DNA of 64,000 nt from Thelonectria olida (Eukaryota > Ascomycota > Sordariomycetes > Hypocreales > Nectriaceae). The stretch covers positions 496,001-560,000 of the forward strand of contig JAGPYM010000012.1 of assembly GCA_020736575.1 (NCBI GenBank), read 5' to 3'. The position numbers were made by a program, and so were the translations under genes. Of this stretch, positions 1 through 12,479 are shown piece after piece (position 1 is the first letter of the stretch; each line of letters opens with the position of its first letter). A model generated the notes under the pieces. It was given only the letters and a program-made list of their open reading frames with translations. It ran no database searches and was not told the DNA's origin.

Positions 1-1515
1 TTTCTGCCTCGCCGGTATGTGACGGGATGAATTGATGATATGACGAGAGTTCCCTTTCGAAAAAAAGACGTTTACGGTATCCAACCAACCATGCCATCCC
101 AGTGCCAGCGTCATCTCATCTGATCTACGCCTTGCGAGCTCTCTGCAAACAACAGCCTGGGTAGGTGTTCTATTCTCAGAGCGTACCCTCTGCGATCCCT
201 GGGAAGTAAACCAAACAGCCCAGGAGTCCATGTCTCTCACAACCTGGGTATGTAGATGACCCCTCGGGGCCCTCTCAACAGTATATAGTGTCTAATTTTA
301 ATAACAGTTGTGTTTTAATTCTTCCTCCTTCACAGCGCTGGCGGTTGCGCTCATGGGTTCCGCTTCATGGGTTCCCAAGATCAATGCGTGACCCGAGCGT
401 TTGACATTCTGGAAGCGACAGAGTCAGAGTGAGGTGAGTGACCTGACTGATTGATGAGCCGTTCCCGCCCCCTGTCCAGAGCTCAGGGCATGAAGTGATG
501 TGATTGATGAATGATGAATTGATGAAGCGGGCACCGCCCCAACTTGCAAGCCCATCAGCAGGAAAACCCCCATGATCCATGACGCTCCTCCACAAGTCTC
601 CCTCACGTTCTCGTCTGCTCTGCTCCTCCTCGAATGAGAGGATGGACGTGCCTGCGCTCGGGGATTTTCTTTTCATTATTGCTACTATATTCTAATTAAT
701 TTTCCTTTTTTCTTAAATCAAGCTCATTCTTGGGCTGTTTCCGAGATTCGCTGTCCAATGGCCCCCCTGGTCCCGAAGTCCCCTTCTGGCGGCTTCGCAT
801 GTGGCGACCTGGGCTGATGCTGCTGATCGGCCTGGCCAAGCCAACCAGGTTGCCTCTTCCCGTTGTTGAGCTGAAGACGGAGGCTTGCTAGTGAACTGAG
901 TTGTCCTGCGACCATTGTGTCGTCCCGTGTCTGACGGTGTGCCTCTCCGCAAACCGACCCAATCCAAGTCTGTTTTGCTTATTCGTTAGTGCCCTCGCCC
1001 AGTCGACCTTGAATCTCGCTTTGTCGATCTGCAATCGGCCGTCCACTCACAAATTGAGTTGATGGCAACTCGAGACCTTTGCCTTGACTGCATGCCATAT
1101 TCCCATATTTCCAGCCACATTATTACCGAGCATACGTACAACTACTTCGTGCATACTTGTTCCGGTCAAGTGCAGACGAACGGCCATCCATGATCCAGAC
1201 CCCTCGCCTGGTAGCTGCGCTGGTAATCCATCTCACTGTTCTCAAGAGAGTCGAGGCCCCTCCCTCCACATGGGCCATTTGCGAGCGAGAACCGCGGCCA
1301 GCCAGCCTGCTCATGATGCCCCATTATTATTATTTTTTCCTCTTCCCGCGTGCTCAGAAGGGAGTCTCACCGTTTTCTCGACTCTCCTATTCGTACTCTG
1401 ACCATTTTTCGAGACCTCCATGCGACACGGCATCGAATTTCCCCTATCACCGCTTCCGGGGACCAGCAAATGCCTCGCCCCGGATGCCTCTTCAAGCCCC
1501 AGGTCGTGCCATGAG

Positions 1516-1537
1516 GTCCATGTCCATGTCCATGTCA
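1516..1537. repeat. Short tandem repeat, gtccat x3
   Basis: The hexamer gtccat is repeated three times and followed by gtca. It lies in non-coding sequence and no function is suggested. Confidence 0.7.
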
Positions 1538-1802
1538 GGGACAGCAACGACATGGCCTGAGTTGGGAGACTGGATTGCTGTCCGCCTCGATTCTTTTTTT
1601 TTTCTTCTGATGGGAAACTATTTCATACGCAGTTAGTAGGTTCTATCAGCCTGGAACCACGACCACGATTCATCCATCCATCAACTAGTTAGCGAGCCTC
1701 TGCTCGTGCCAAGCAGACGTTGACAAGGCTCCGTGATCCATCTCAACCTATCCATCCACATGGCGCTCTCGCCAACTCATTAAACAGCTGCCCCGCGCAG
1801 GC

Positions 1803-1822
1803 GACACGCAGGGACACGCAGG
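1803..1822. repeat. Direct repeat, 10-mer x2
   Basis: Two perfect adjacent copies of gacacgcagg, followed by a third partial start (gac). It lies in non-coding sequence. Confidence 0.7.
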
Positions 1823-2374
1823 GACTGAGGGGGCTGAGAGACACCGACGGGCCCGGCACCGAGACCTGCATGTAGTAGTATGGGCCATGTTCTTTTGTCT
1901 TGACTTGTCTGGCGGCAAAGCTAAGAGCTGTTTCTCTTGTCAGGTCGTCCGTCTCCTCTTCCATATTGGCAGTTGGTCCAATGGCTCCACGGTTCACGTT
2001 GGATGTCTCTCGATCCCATTCTCCATTGTATTTGCCCACTAAAGCAACAGGTACGGAAGGCTACCTATACCTACATTGGCCATGCACCCACAGAGATTCT
2101 TTAGCCTTTTGGGGCCTTGCGCTACTCGTCCGCCAACGCAGCCTCACCGACGCGACTGAGATTAAAGGGCCCACCTCTTTTCCCGTTAGGGGCCAACAGA
2201 CGCGTCGAAGAAGGAGTGTTTCTCACGGCTGCATCATGCCCGTGGGTTTTCAGCACCTCAGGCCAGTTGACCAGTCGCCAGCCCACCCACTCACACACTT
2301 TGAACCTCCATCACTCACATTTCCACCCTCACTCACTGATCACTCAATCTCACTTCGCTCCTTTTTTAGTGCCA

Positions 2375-2392
2375 TCCCAATCCCAATCCCAA
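2375..2392. repeat. Short tandem repeat, tcccaa x3
   Basis: Three perfect copies of tcccaa in a C/T-rich non-coding stretch. Confidence 0.7.
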
Positions 2393-4070
2393 GGTCCATG
2401 TTTCCAACGTTTCCACTCGCCTATCTCGCCACGGGAAGATCATTAGTCCCAGACCAGGCCAAGAAAAAGACGCGCAACCCCTGCCTGGTCAATTGTTCCG
2501 TTGGATTGCAATCAACTTCTCGCGTGGGACCCAGGACTTTGCCTGAGCCTTGACTGAGACTGATGAAAGAGAGAGCCGCGTGCATATCCCATGGGTGTTA
2601 GGACAACACCCCTCATCACTCTCTTGCATACAGAAATGATATTATTATGCACACAGACCAGCCAGCCCTGTCCAGCTTCGCCCCGGCGCATGAACCTGGA
2701 GAGTGAAAATGGGTGATATCTGACGCTGACGCTGCCGCTGCCGCTCCCTCAGCTTAGCCACCTGCTTCAAGCATATGCCGACAACGGTGCGGACAAGGGG
2801 GTAGGTAGAGTTGGGCTGCACTTCGCTGTCCAGACTCCGGTGGTGAGGTGCTGCGCGCGCACTGCACGCTGCACGCACACCGCATGCCTATTGACTGCTG
2901 AACTGCAAGACGTGAGAAAGAGGTGGGGAGCTCTGGGGATCATCACGGATCGCCATGCTTACCACCGTTCAATTCGTTCTGTTGGGTCCGCCCGGCCTTG
3001 GGGCAAAACAATCCAAGATCACATCAGGACCTCCGCAGCATGTGCGTGGTAGTACTTCGTACTCATCAGAGACGCGCACCAAGTTCCAAGTTACCTACCC
3101 GTCATACCTGCGTCATTACACACGAAGGCCATCACGAAATGCTACACAATTCGTATTATACCTTATCCTCTCCGAACCTCCGGGACTTGCGGGCACAACA
3201 TGGCGTTCACGAGATCCTTCGTCTCGTCTCGAGCCTTGAGTGTTGCGAAACGAGACCCTTCTCCGACCACGTGCGTAAACATGACTTCACACAAACAAGG
3301 ATGCTTCAATAAGGATCAGAACTATTCAACTCTGTTGGTCCTTGGTGTGCGCACACTCCATCCAACTAGACTTCGTGGCAACGCGCCAGCCGTGGACTTA
3401 CATGGCTTCCGCTCTTGGTCGATACGGAGTCCGAAAGCCTATCGCCTCTTTGTCTCCCCACACACCAAAGTCCAACCAAGCGACGAGTCGACGACAAAGT
3501 ATCCGAACTAGTCCGAGGTGGTCGATTCGAAACATGAAGGCTGGGGGTTTGACCGTGGTCCGTCACTAGCGGTTGTGCCGTGCGGCTGCTGAGCTGGCGT
3601 GGAAAGATCTAACGCCTGAATTGGCCTGAGACAGGGAAATACTTCATGCAAATCGTCCATATTGCTCAGCGCCGCAGCCCGTCCCGCTCCGCGCAAATGG
3701 GTCCGCGCCTTGGCCGGTGTTTTGGTCCAAAGCTTGGTACGGTAATATCTTGTTTGAGACACAAAGTCAAAAGACGAGATAATTATAGCTACGCGAGCCG
3801 TCATAGACACACAATGGCTGGGCATCTCCGGAGAGGAGTCCGAGTCCACGTTGGAGAGTGAAACCTGCTTCTCACAAACAAATATTAAGAATTCGCTATT
3901 ACCAACATGATGAGCCGGCCCGAATGACAGGCGCCATCTCCTCTTGCTGCAGAACCATCTGCGTTGGCATCGCTGGTGAAGCCGTCTCCGCGTGGGATAA
4001 TAATACAATCAGTATCACAGGGATATTCGTCCAAGCTTGTACGAATACTTCGAAGAATACACATCACCAA

Positions 4071-5615
4071 CTATCTCTTCGAAACTCTAGTCGGCGGTCG
4101 GTCCCCACTGTATCTTGCTTGCATCCCAACCTTGCCGCCATTCCGCGAGCTGCGCGACATCCTCGTCGGTGCACCCTTCTTCTTCTCCTTGCTGGTTAGT
4201 GCCAGAAGCGTGCTCAGTGGCAGCAAGAGGATCCGCAAGAGAGCTTTGAAGGGCAGTCGGATCATGGCGGTGAGTGAGTCGATAGCCCATCTGAGCACGC
4301 CGGTATGTGACGCACTATTCTTTGCAGCACTAGCCGCCAGTGCGATGGCGTCGTCGAGTCTTGCATCCATCCCAGCGAATCGCGATTCGGTTTGAAACTG
4401 TAGTAGTGTTGCCTTCTTCTCGTATCGACGCACCGCTCTATTGAGGGCGTCGAGGTCGGGTTGGATGGCATTTCGAACATCTCGAGCGAGGGCATTCTCC
4501 TGAGCCGTTTTACTCGTTTCCGGTTTTCCTCCTTGCACGGCAGAACTGCCCTCGGCCGTGAGATGTAACTCGAGGTGTTCCAATCGCGTGAGAACGGCCT
4601 CCATCTGCTCTGCACTATGCGTTGTCCTCAGCGATCCATCAGGATTCTCCAGCACGACCCGGTGTAAGTGCAGAGTCCGTGACTGCACCAGCTTGATCAT
4701 GTGTAATAATACACGCAGCTCAGACGCGAGCAGGAAGATGGTGAGGTTATAATTCGAAACTAGTCCTTCGGATGGCCGACTGAGCTGTGACCGTATGGTA
4801 TGCAAAAGGTAAGCACCCATAATTGGAAACATGAAGCAGGAGATAAGGGCCAGAATCTCATAGGCGTAGAGCTCCTTCAGCGCCGATTGCTGCTGTGCCG
4901 TACGCTGGGTGCTTTCGGTCTTGTCTTCAGTATCGGAGTGCAGCATGGCCTCTTCCTCCTCGGGGACATTACCCAGGGGAGAGCGATGCATTGTGGCTGT
5001 TGTGGCAGAGTCAACATCACTGTCGTCCTCGATGGCACTGTCTGTGCTCTCCTCTTCCAGGACGCGCACCTCTTGTGCGGAATGGTACCACGCCCTATAT
5101 GCGATGGTTGTTAAGATTTTCCCATCCGAGGTTGAAAATAGAACTCACCATGGCTGTGTCACGGACCAGTGCAGAAACACACCAGCCAACCCCAAGAGCA
5201 TCACATCTGTGGCTATCGCACTGCCATTCTTAAATAGGACGCCAGCGATGGCGGGCAGGATGCCAAAAGCAAGTGAAAGGGAGGCCAGGGATGACGACTC
5301 CTCGCCCGTCGCTGCCACACCACGGCCAATAGGTTGCGGGTTCAATATGTCGCGAGCCTCGCTCAGACTGAGGTCGGAGAAGTTGGAGCTGCGGCGCGGT
5401 GGCCCTTCAAAGGACGGCGACGACGATGTCTCGGTGGCCGAGAAGGTGTTGCCATACATGTGAGAGGATGAACGCGACGAACGGCGTGCGTCATCGACAG
5501 CGGCGGAAGCCATATGGGAGCGCCGCAGAGAGGCCGGGGGCGGGGCGGAGGCGATGCCGGAGCTCACGGCGGGTCTCTGCCGGGCGGTACCCGAAGAGGT
5601 CGGAGTGTCGTCCAT
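4071..5615 (-). CDS. Fungal multi-pass membrane protein, unknown function
   Basis: Two exons, 5615-5149 and 5094-4071, are joined across a 54-nt GTGAGT...ATATAG intron to give 496 aa. The join restores QPW-AWYHSAQEVR without a frame break. The N-terminal ~105 residues are Ser/Pro/Arg-rich and probably disordered. Hydrophobic segments lie at about 110-128, 135-150, 234-254 and 272-290, with another near 436-455. An acidic linker (about 168-215) separates the first two pairs, and a region with helical heptad character follows around 300-400. An upstream in-frame ATG at 5741 exists, but MDDTPTSSG at 5615 starts the Ser-rich region more naturally. I recognise the type as a conserved filamentous-ascomycete hypothetical protein and cannot assign a function. 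The splice join and membrane segments are seen directly; conservation is from memory and unverified. Confidence 0.8.
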
Positions 5616-7969
5616 GGTAAAATGCAGCCCAAGTGACAATTGACGATGAGCCTCGATCCACGTCGCGTCCAAGAGAAATGGTTGAGGAGAGTGCTGTGCG
5701 GTAGGGCGGCGACGGAGGGCGCGCACAACCCCAAAATGCAAAGGTCACGCGACGGGCGGGAAGAACGGGAAGGGGGGATGTGGAATGTGAGTAGCCTCGA
5801 TTTGGAGGGATCGATCTGGGAGGGGAAGTTGGAGAAGTGACGATGACGATGATTGGCAGCGCGGGTCGATTGGGCGACGTCACGGCCCGTTCAAGTGCCG
5901 ATCTGACTTGCATGGCGTCGTCGGGTTTTTGCAGTTGGAGAGGGTGAGTGCATGCTGATGAGGAGGGTGCTAGGATTGCTGTATGTATGCAAGTAACTGA
6001 CTGCTATGGCGTTTTACACTGGAAGTTTGCATCTATTCGAGGTCTAGGATAATAGGTACTAGGTAATGTTAAATGATCAACTACCAATGCTCGAGTCTGC
6101 TTCTGATCCTGGGTGTGTCACTACGAACTAACTAGAGGCAACGGGAACACGATAGACTGCAGTGGATGACTATGAGGGAGGGCTTGTTAACGAGGGGTGG
6201 GGGAGGAGCCAATAATCCCGTAGGCCTAGGACTCAAATGTGCATCATCGAAATCGTGTTGTATTCGGGATTCCACCCTGGACGTCAAAGTCACAACCATC
6301 CAATACCCCAATCGAGAAGACATCACCCGCCCCGGTGACGCCGAGTTCTGGAAATCAATATTCATGCATCACTACGGTATCCCGTCACGGCATGTTGACT
6401 TGCCGAGCAATCTGAGGCCGCTAATGTCAGCTTGCCGTGCCGTCTCTCTCTTTCTTTTCCTTTGGTAGTCCGCCGTGGGTCTAGGGTGGACGTGGAAGAA
6501 TAACCAGTGCCGCAAGTGGTGGCCCTTTCCGGGAGTCTGCATCCAGAACGGACGTCAGTTTGAATCCATCATCTTTCAAATGACGTCAAGTCTCACTGGC
6601 AAGAATCTGAACCGGGCTGTGGAGAAAATTGTAAGAAAAAGCGACGATGCATTGATGCAAGCGAAAACGGGCGCCGTCTTCATCTCTGTCGTCATTCGGC
6701 CTTGGTCATGGTGAAGCATGCCAACGTTCAAATGAGCCAGCCAGGCTAAGATTTGACAGGTGTCATCCAGCCCCAGCACTCTATTTTTCCCCGCCAGGTA
6801 GGGTTACCTTGGCATGCTTCGTTCTATCTAGTTAGGTATCGTCAGGGGCATGATGTGACCAGCTCAAGTTGCCCCTGGTTCTATTCCTAAGTGCCCGGTT
6901 GGTATTATAAGTGAATGGCCTCTAAAGGCGTTCATCTCATGCGAATACTCGGTTAGGACAGGGGAAAGAATCAGCGAGTGATGACATGTCAGCCCCCTCC
7001 ATCGCAAATCTCATATTAACCCATCATGCAGGGCGATGCACAGACAGGGATGAGACACTGTAGTGAGGGCCTCACCGCCCGCACGAACCTGCAGTTTACC
7101 AGGCCTTGCAACAGAGGTCGGAGAATCCGGTCCCCACGCGAACATGCAATATACTATGCACGGTAAAATGAGAGATGCGAAAAAGTAAGAAAAACGTCAA
7201 TCCGGAGAATGCTTGAGCCCTGCCGTGATAGGACGAGTCATGAGGACCGTCGCGTGGTAGAGTCCGGGATGGGGCTTGCTGGCCCCCTTTGACGGTTTTT
7301 TTCGTCCTTGGACAGGAGCTGTCACATACGTCAGGGCAGTTTCCGGATAGATGGCACTCTCTCTCATCATAATGAAAAAGGAGGCTGTCCCCGGAGAAAG
7401 GAAAGGAATTGAGAAAAAAAAAGAAAGGGAAAACGCCCAATTTCCACGACGAATGGGGCTGATTCATTGACACAAGCTGTGGCAGCCATTCCGACTCTCT
7501 GGCCCCCCTTCGATAGCTGCCTCTTCGTCTGTTACAGACTGGATCCGTGCAAGTCTCACCATCTTTCCTCTTCAACCTCCTCCAAATCATTTCTGGAGAA
7601 ATATCGACAATTCCGGCTGATTCTTTCGTTTTCAACGTCGCTCTCTATCCGCTCGACCCGGGAACGTAAGCGATTGGTAATTGACGACAGACCCGTTCGG
7701 CCAAGAAGAAGCAAGTCAAAACCTAAGGAAGCCCCGGCTACAACAAGCACCTCGGGACCACGACTCAAGGAAAAAGAAAGGAAAGGAGAGGAGAAATCAA
7801 GGGCTCTCCTTCAGCCGCCATCATCAACCCGGAGCCAAGTCCCATGCCCACACACAAGTCACAACCGACTTCGCATCGACACTTACACCAGCAAGAAGAG
7901 CCTCAGCTATCGTTGATCGGCAGCTAGGCTCTCTCACTCTCTCATCTCTTCGTCGTCCAGTCGTTGAGA
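5616..7969. other. Intergenic region upstream of the membrane protein and the Erf4 gene
   Basis: This is the divergent interval between two genes read outward. No frame carries a recognisable domain. The part from about 7470 onwards, with C/T-rich patches and a purine-rich run near 7760-7800, looks like promoter and long 5' leader of the gene beginning near 7970. Confidence 0.45.
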
Positions 7970-9984
7970 ATGCTGGCCTTGCGGGCACCGGCATCCAGCA
8001 GCAGCCCCTCGCCCGCTAAGCCCCTTCCGGACGCGCCCCTGGTCGACAGCGCCCAGCTAATTACGCCCTCTGATTGGCTTGTCGGCATCGGCCACTTTCA
8101 GCCCGGCGCCTCGTCTTCTTGCTTTGTCTCCTTCTCCTTGCCAACTCCTTTGCTCGACAGCGACGACAGCAAATTCTGCCCACGCTGCCCAGCAAGAGAC
8201 GGCGCCCACGACTCCACCAGATACAGCATTACTCCCGTCTCCGATACCGCCGCTTTCGACACCTCTCCCTCAGTCATCGCTCTTGCCCGAAATACGGTTC
8301 TCTCCTGCAGTCTTCCCATTCCCTCGCAGCAACAGCCCCCACGGCAACCATCTGCACTCCGCCAACGACAGCTCCGTGCGTCATCAGCTAGTGTCGACTC
8401 GTCGAGACACCTCGCTCACGTTCACGTGAGGTCAAGGAAGTCGTCGCCATACTCTCCCAGCGCGGTCGTCCCGGCGGCCGTGCCGACAGCGTGTTTCCCA
8501 CGGATCCTCCACCCTCCCGAGCGCCACCCTCCCAGACCGCCCCGGCCTCCTTAGATGCGGATGCGCCGGTCAAGCCTCGTCCCGCTCCCCTCTCCCCCCC
8601 GAAGTCCACTCGCCCTGGTACCGAGAAGCCCCCGGCGAACCTAGCCGCCGCTGCCGCTGCCGCATTGAACCAGCCTCATCCGGCCAGACAACCAGCTGGC
8701 CGACATCACGACTCCCACGCCTTCCCGCTCTCTCCCTTCCGACCTCGTGCGGCTGCTCCGGCCCTACGACGCGTCCGTCGACTCTCTGCAGCCCGTCTCT
8801 GGAATCCTACAAACTCGACACCCCGCCCCCATACAGCACGCAAGCGACGACCCTCTACACCACCGCCTCCGTCCGTTCCTCTCAAGCACCCCACTCTTGA
8901 CGATTCCAGTCTCAAGGCCGATCCAGTAGGATTCGGCGCCAGCGACTATCCTCTTCTAACACTTCCCGAACAACGACAGACACGACATTCGATTTCGACT
9001 CGCGCGAGTCTGCAGGTGGACCGTCAAGGGAGCAGCGACCATCGTGTGAGCCTTCCTGGTTCTGTTCGCGCTTCCTACGACGAGAAGCGAGTCCGCAAGC
9101 CAGTTTCTCCGACGTCATCAGAGGCTGGACCCAGTAGCAGGGGACGCTACCAAGAGTTTGAAGAGCCTCCCGTCAAGCTCGACAAGGGCAAGGGAAAAGC
9201 CATCATGACGACTCAAGATGCTCCAGTGGAGTCCTTCTCCCATGATTTGGAACGCGGGCTAGATATAATGGATCCTCGCATTTCAAATGTATCTGCAGAT
9301 GGCATCGGATCTGCCCTATCTTCGACGGATTCCTCTATCATGGGTGAGGAGGTTGAGCCAGACGCAGCTGGTGAATGGGGTCCTCAGCATCCTTGTTACC
9401 CGCATATGAATCCCCATGTGCCCGTGGACTCGCTCGAGTATACCAACACGCGGATTATTCGGATTCGAAGAGATTGGTTGCTGGAGGGTGACCTGGCGCC
9501 GACATTTTCCAACCTGTACCCCGAGATCCTGGATCCTGCTGGCTTGTCGGAACAAGAGTTTCGACGCGTGATTGAGAAGCTCAATGGCGAGTTGATTCCG
9601 GCGTTCCACCCGTATGCCTGGCGGAACATTCTCGACAACATGCTTGGGCTTGTGACGGGGTGGATCTGGGACGACCTTGGTTTGACCGGTATCAAGTCAC
9701 GGCTGAGCAACCTGGAGAAATGGATCGAGAAGTGGAATCTGGAAATGGAGAAAACCATTGGGTCTGAGGATGGAGCTTCGGCGCCCAAGCTTGTGCCTCT
9801 CCGACGCACAGGATACATGACTGTAAGTGCACCTGGCTGTTGACCCCATCCGAACGGAGACTGACGATGACTCTAGCTGGATATTCAAATCCCTGACCCA
9901 GAGATTGCTCCTGCACCAAGCACCAATGCAGGCGGCTCGAGAGTGACTCTGCCGCTGGAACCGCTCCCAACATTCACCCGATGA
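7970..9984 (+). CDS. ERF4: Erf4/GOLGA7-family Ras palmitoylation cofactor, 5' structure uncertain
   Basis: The solid part is 8431-9822 joined to 9877-9984 across a 54-nt GTAAGT...CTCTAG intron. It carries the ERF4 domain, running from HPCYPHMNPHVP through YTNTRIIRIRRDW and NGELIPAFHPYAWRN to MLGLVTGWIWDDLG. In yeast, Erf4 partners the DHHC enzyme Erf2 at the ER to palmitoylate Ras, and the same role is inferred here. Upstream, coding character changes frame. A 55-nt intron at 8376-8430 (GTGCGT...GTGAG, CTCAC branch) joins HSANDSS to VKEVVAILSQ cleanly. Further 5', a start at 7970 (MLALRAPASSSS) reads well but lies in another frame from 8193-8375. A weak intron 8126-8192 (GTCTCC donor) would connect them and give 612 aa. 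The alternative is a start at 8079, giving 598 aa. Residues before the domain are Ser/Pro-rich and probably disordered. Confidence 0.7.
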
Positions 9985-10725
9985 TACCCAATCCGCCTTC
10001 TTTCAACTGGTTGAACGAACGGCCTGTTTGCCAGCCCCCTTTAATCGCGGTACACTTTTAATCCTTCCATGATGATCAACGAGACGGCTCCTTCATGAAC
10101 AGAGCTCTCGTCTCCACGAGTTTAACAACAACCAACCCCCAACTTGTCATATCAAATTCTGATTTGAGATCCTCTTTTTCTTTCTTGTCTTTACATCGCT
10201 TGATACCATCACTCATTGCGTGGCGTTTTCGGTTCTTCTTGGCTTGCCTGAGCGTGTTGCGTGTCCTCCGTCACCTCTTTTCTTCAGCTTGTTTTGCGTG
10301 TCGTGGACATGTGTTTTGGGTATTTCTGGTGGTCTAGAAAAGAACGCGAGGGCGTTGGATGTGCCGGGAGAAAAGAATGGTGGATATAGTTAACTTGACA
10401 ACTTTAGTTGACTCCAGAAATCGTAATTGCTCGTCCAATCTTCCCCTACTGGCCTGATGGACCTCCCTTGCCTTGTCTTGTTCGTCGATGGCGACATTAC
10501 AATTCCTCTCCACTTGCAGCTTGGCATTGCGAAGAACCGTCTTGACGGGATAGCGGTAATAGCCCGGCCCCAGCGAGTTTGTCTCTCTTCGAGTCGGGCG
10601 GACGAATCTTTCCCCGCCGGGCCATGTCCGATCGGCCATTGAACCGATAATTTCTCCTCTCCTTCATTTTCCTTGTGCTCCTTCTCATCTTCACTTGGAG
10701 AATTGATGATGTCAGCCTCATCGAC
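9985..10725. other. Intergenic, Erf4 3' end to transporter start
   Basis: Both flanking genes read rightward. The interval should hold the Erf4 3' UTR (T-rich around 10160-10330) and the promoter and leader of the next gene. No coding signal was recognised. Confidence 0.5.
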
Positions 10726-12247
10726 ATGGCCAACGCTGAGAGCCCGGATCGCGAAAAGCCCGCGCAAGGCCGGGCCGTCGTCTGGGCCAAGAAGGTCGCC
10801 ACCTTGATTCTCGCCAACTACCTCATCATCGGCTTCGCTATTGCGTGTGTCCTGGGGTATTACTTCCCGTGTACGTGCTTTCCCTTACACACTCTCTCTT
10901 TTTGCTGAAACTAACCTTTCTTCGCTAGCTGTTGCTCGACATGGCGGTGTTATTCGCTCAGAGTATAGTATCCTCTACGGCGCTGTGGCTTTCATCTTCC
11001 TCGTCAGCGGGTTGCAGCTTGCGCCGGACAAGTTGAGGAAGAATGTGACGAATTGGAGGTTGCACATCATTGTCCAGGGAATCAGCTTTGCCGTCATTCC
11101 GGCGATTGTTCTTGGTAAGCCTTCGCTCACTACCCTGTCGTCGTTCGGAATGCCTTCAACTGCCTATCTGCCTATATCAACCACCGAATGATGGGAAAAG
11201 CTTCAGGAAAATCACCTCCTAGACATCTCAACTAACTTGAGAAACCTCTATCTAGCCATCATTCACATCTCCATCGCCGCAGGCTGTCTCCAATCCCAAA
11301 CACCCTCTCCGCCCATCATAATCGGCCTCCTCACCACCGCCTGCATCCCCACCACCATCGCCTCCAACGTCGTCATGACGCGCTCCTCGGGCGGCGACGA
11401 AGCCGCTGCCATCATCTCCGTTGTCCTCGGCAATGTCGCCGGCGCCTTCCTCTCGCCCCTGCTCATCTACGGCTTCTTTCCCCGCAACCCCGAGTTCGCA
11501 CCCTGGCGCCCCGCGAGCCCCAGCACCCTCGGCCACATGTACGCCGACGTCGCCAAGCAGTTGGGCCTCAGCGTTGTGCTGCCCCTCGCTGTTGGCCAGG
11601 CCGTGCGCTGGCGCTGGCAGGACCGCACCGTCAGGCTGCTGGACCGCTTCAAGCTGGCCAAGGTGTCGACGCTGTGTCTGGTGCTGCTCGTGTGGACCAC
11701 CTTCTCGGGAGCCTTTGGCACGGGGGCTTTGACCCAGCTATCGACAAGCAACGTCCTCTTCGATGTCTTCATGAACGTGGCGTTGTACTTTGTCTTCACC
11801 GTGATATGTTTCTACACGGCGCGCCCGCCACAACGCCTAGTCGACAAGGTGTCTTCCTCACGGATCGGCAGACACCTCCCACGCGCCCTGAGACCGTACC
11901 GCATGTCTAAAGAGCAGACCATTGCTGTATGCTTCTGCGGCGCCGCCAAGACGACGAGCCTGGGAATCCCCCTGGCCAGTGCCATGTGGGCGAGAGCAGA
12001 TGACTTAACAAGGGCATACATCCAGATCCCTGTGCTGCTGTACACGATAGAGCAAGTCTTCATGGCGCAGTTGCTTGTCTATGTGTTCCGATGGTACATG
12101 CGGCGGGGACAGAAGGATGAAGATGACGATACTGAAGAGGAAGCTGGGCAAGGAGAAGTGGTTGAGATGGAAAGGGACGCAAATACCCAGTCAAACATTG
12201 ACGAGGCACAAAATGAAAAGGAGAGAGTAACGGGACACGCACTATGA
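10726..12247 (+). CDS. RCH1: SBF-like transporter, Rch1/SLC10A7 family
   Basis: Three exons, 10726-10870, 10929-11114 and 11256-12247, give 440 aa. Intron 1 has donor GTACGT and acceptor CGCTAG. Intron 2 is long (141 nt, donor GTAAGC, CTAAC branch site at about 11231-11235, acceptor TCTAG). The protein has about ten hydrophobic segments of the bile-acid:sodium-symporter-like fold, with family-type stretches such as [45 protein letters not shown] and [15 protein letters not shown]. The C-terminal ~50 residues are acidic and cytosolic-looking. Yeast Rch1 is a plasma-membrane protein that negatively regulates calcium uptake, and human SLC10A7 affects calcium and Golgi glycosylation. A calcium-homeostasis role is inferred by family. 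The start [11 protein letters not shown] is preferred over an in-frame ATG at 10675 because it gives a conventional polar N-terminus. Confidence 0.87.
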
Positions 12248-12479
12248 TATTTAAAGAAGCAAGAGCAACGAATTGGGTACATAATTGGAAAAAGCGTGAC
12301 AAGATGTCATGAAAAGTATTTACAATGAAATCACCAGAGGGATTGATGTTTTGATATCCCAACTCATACTATCCTTCAGTACCCGTCCTAAAATCGAAAA
12401 TTCATCATGGCTGGGCCCGAGTCTTGGAGGCCTCGAATCTAGTCTTCTGATGGGTATTGTCTTTGATATCTTGAGACAT

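Larger units (their letters stand above)
1..4070. other. Gene-less leading region, about 4 kb
   Basis: No frame here reads like a conserved protein. The longest open stretches (for example 1900-2553 on + and 3508-4008 on -) are low-complexity or arginine/serine-biased and have no recognisable domain or presequence. The region holds short simple repeats (listed separately) and a T-rich run near 1591. It may contain 5' or 3' untranslated sequence of a gene beyond the left edge. Confidence 0.5.

Noticed and set aside
1900..2553. 217-codon + strand frame
   Set aside because: Low-complexity Ser/Pro/Arg content with simple repeats, no domain or plausible start context.
3515..3535. tRNA-like box B (gattcgaaac)
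   Set aside because: No matching box A at the right distance and no acceptor-stem pairing around it. The same holds for gttcgaatg near 30772.
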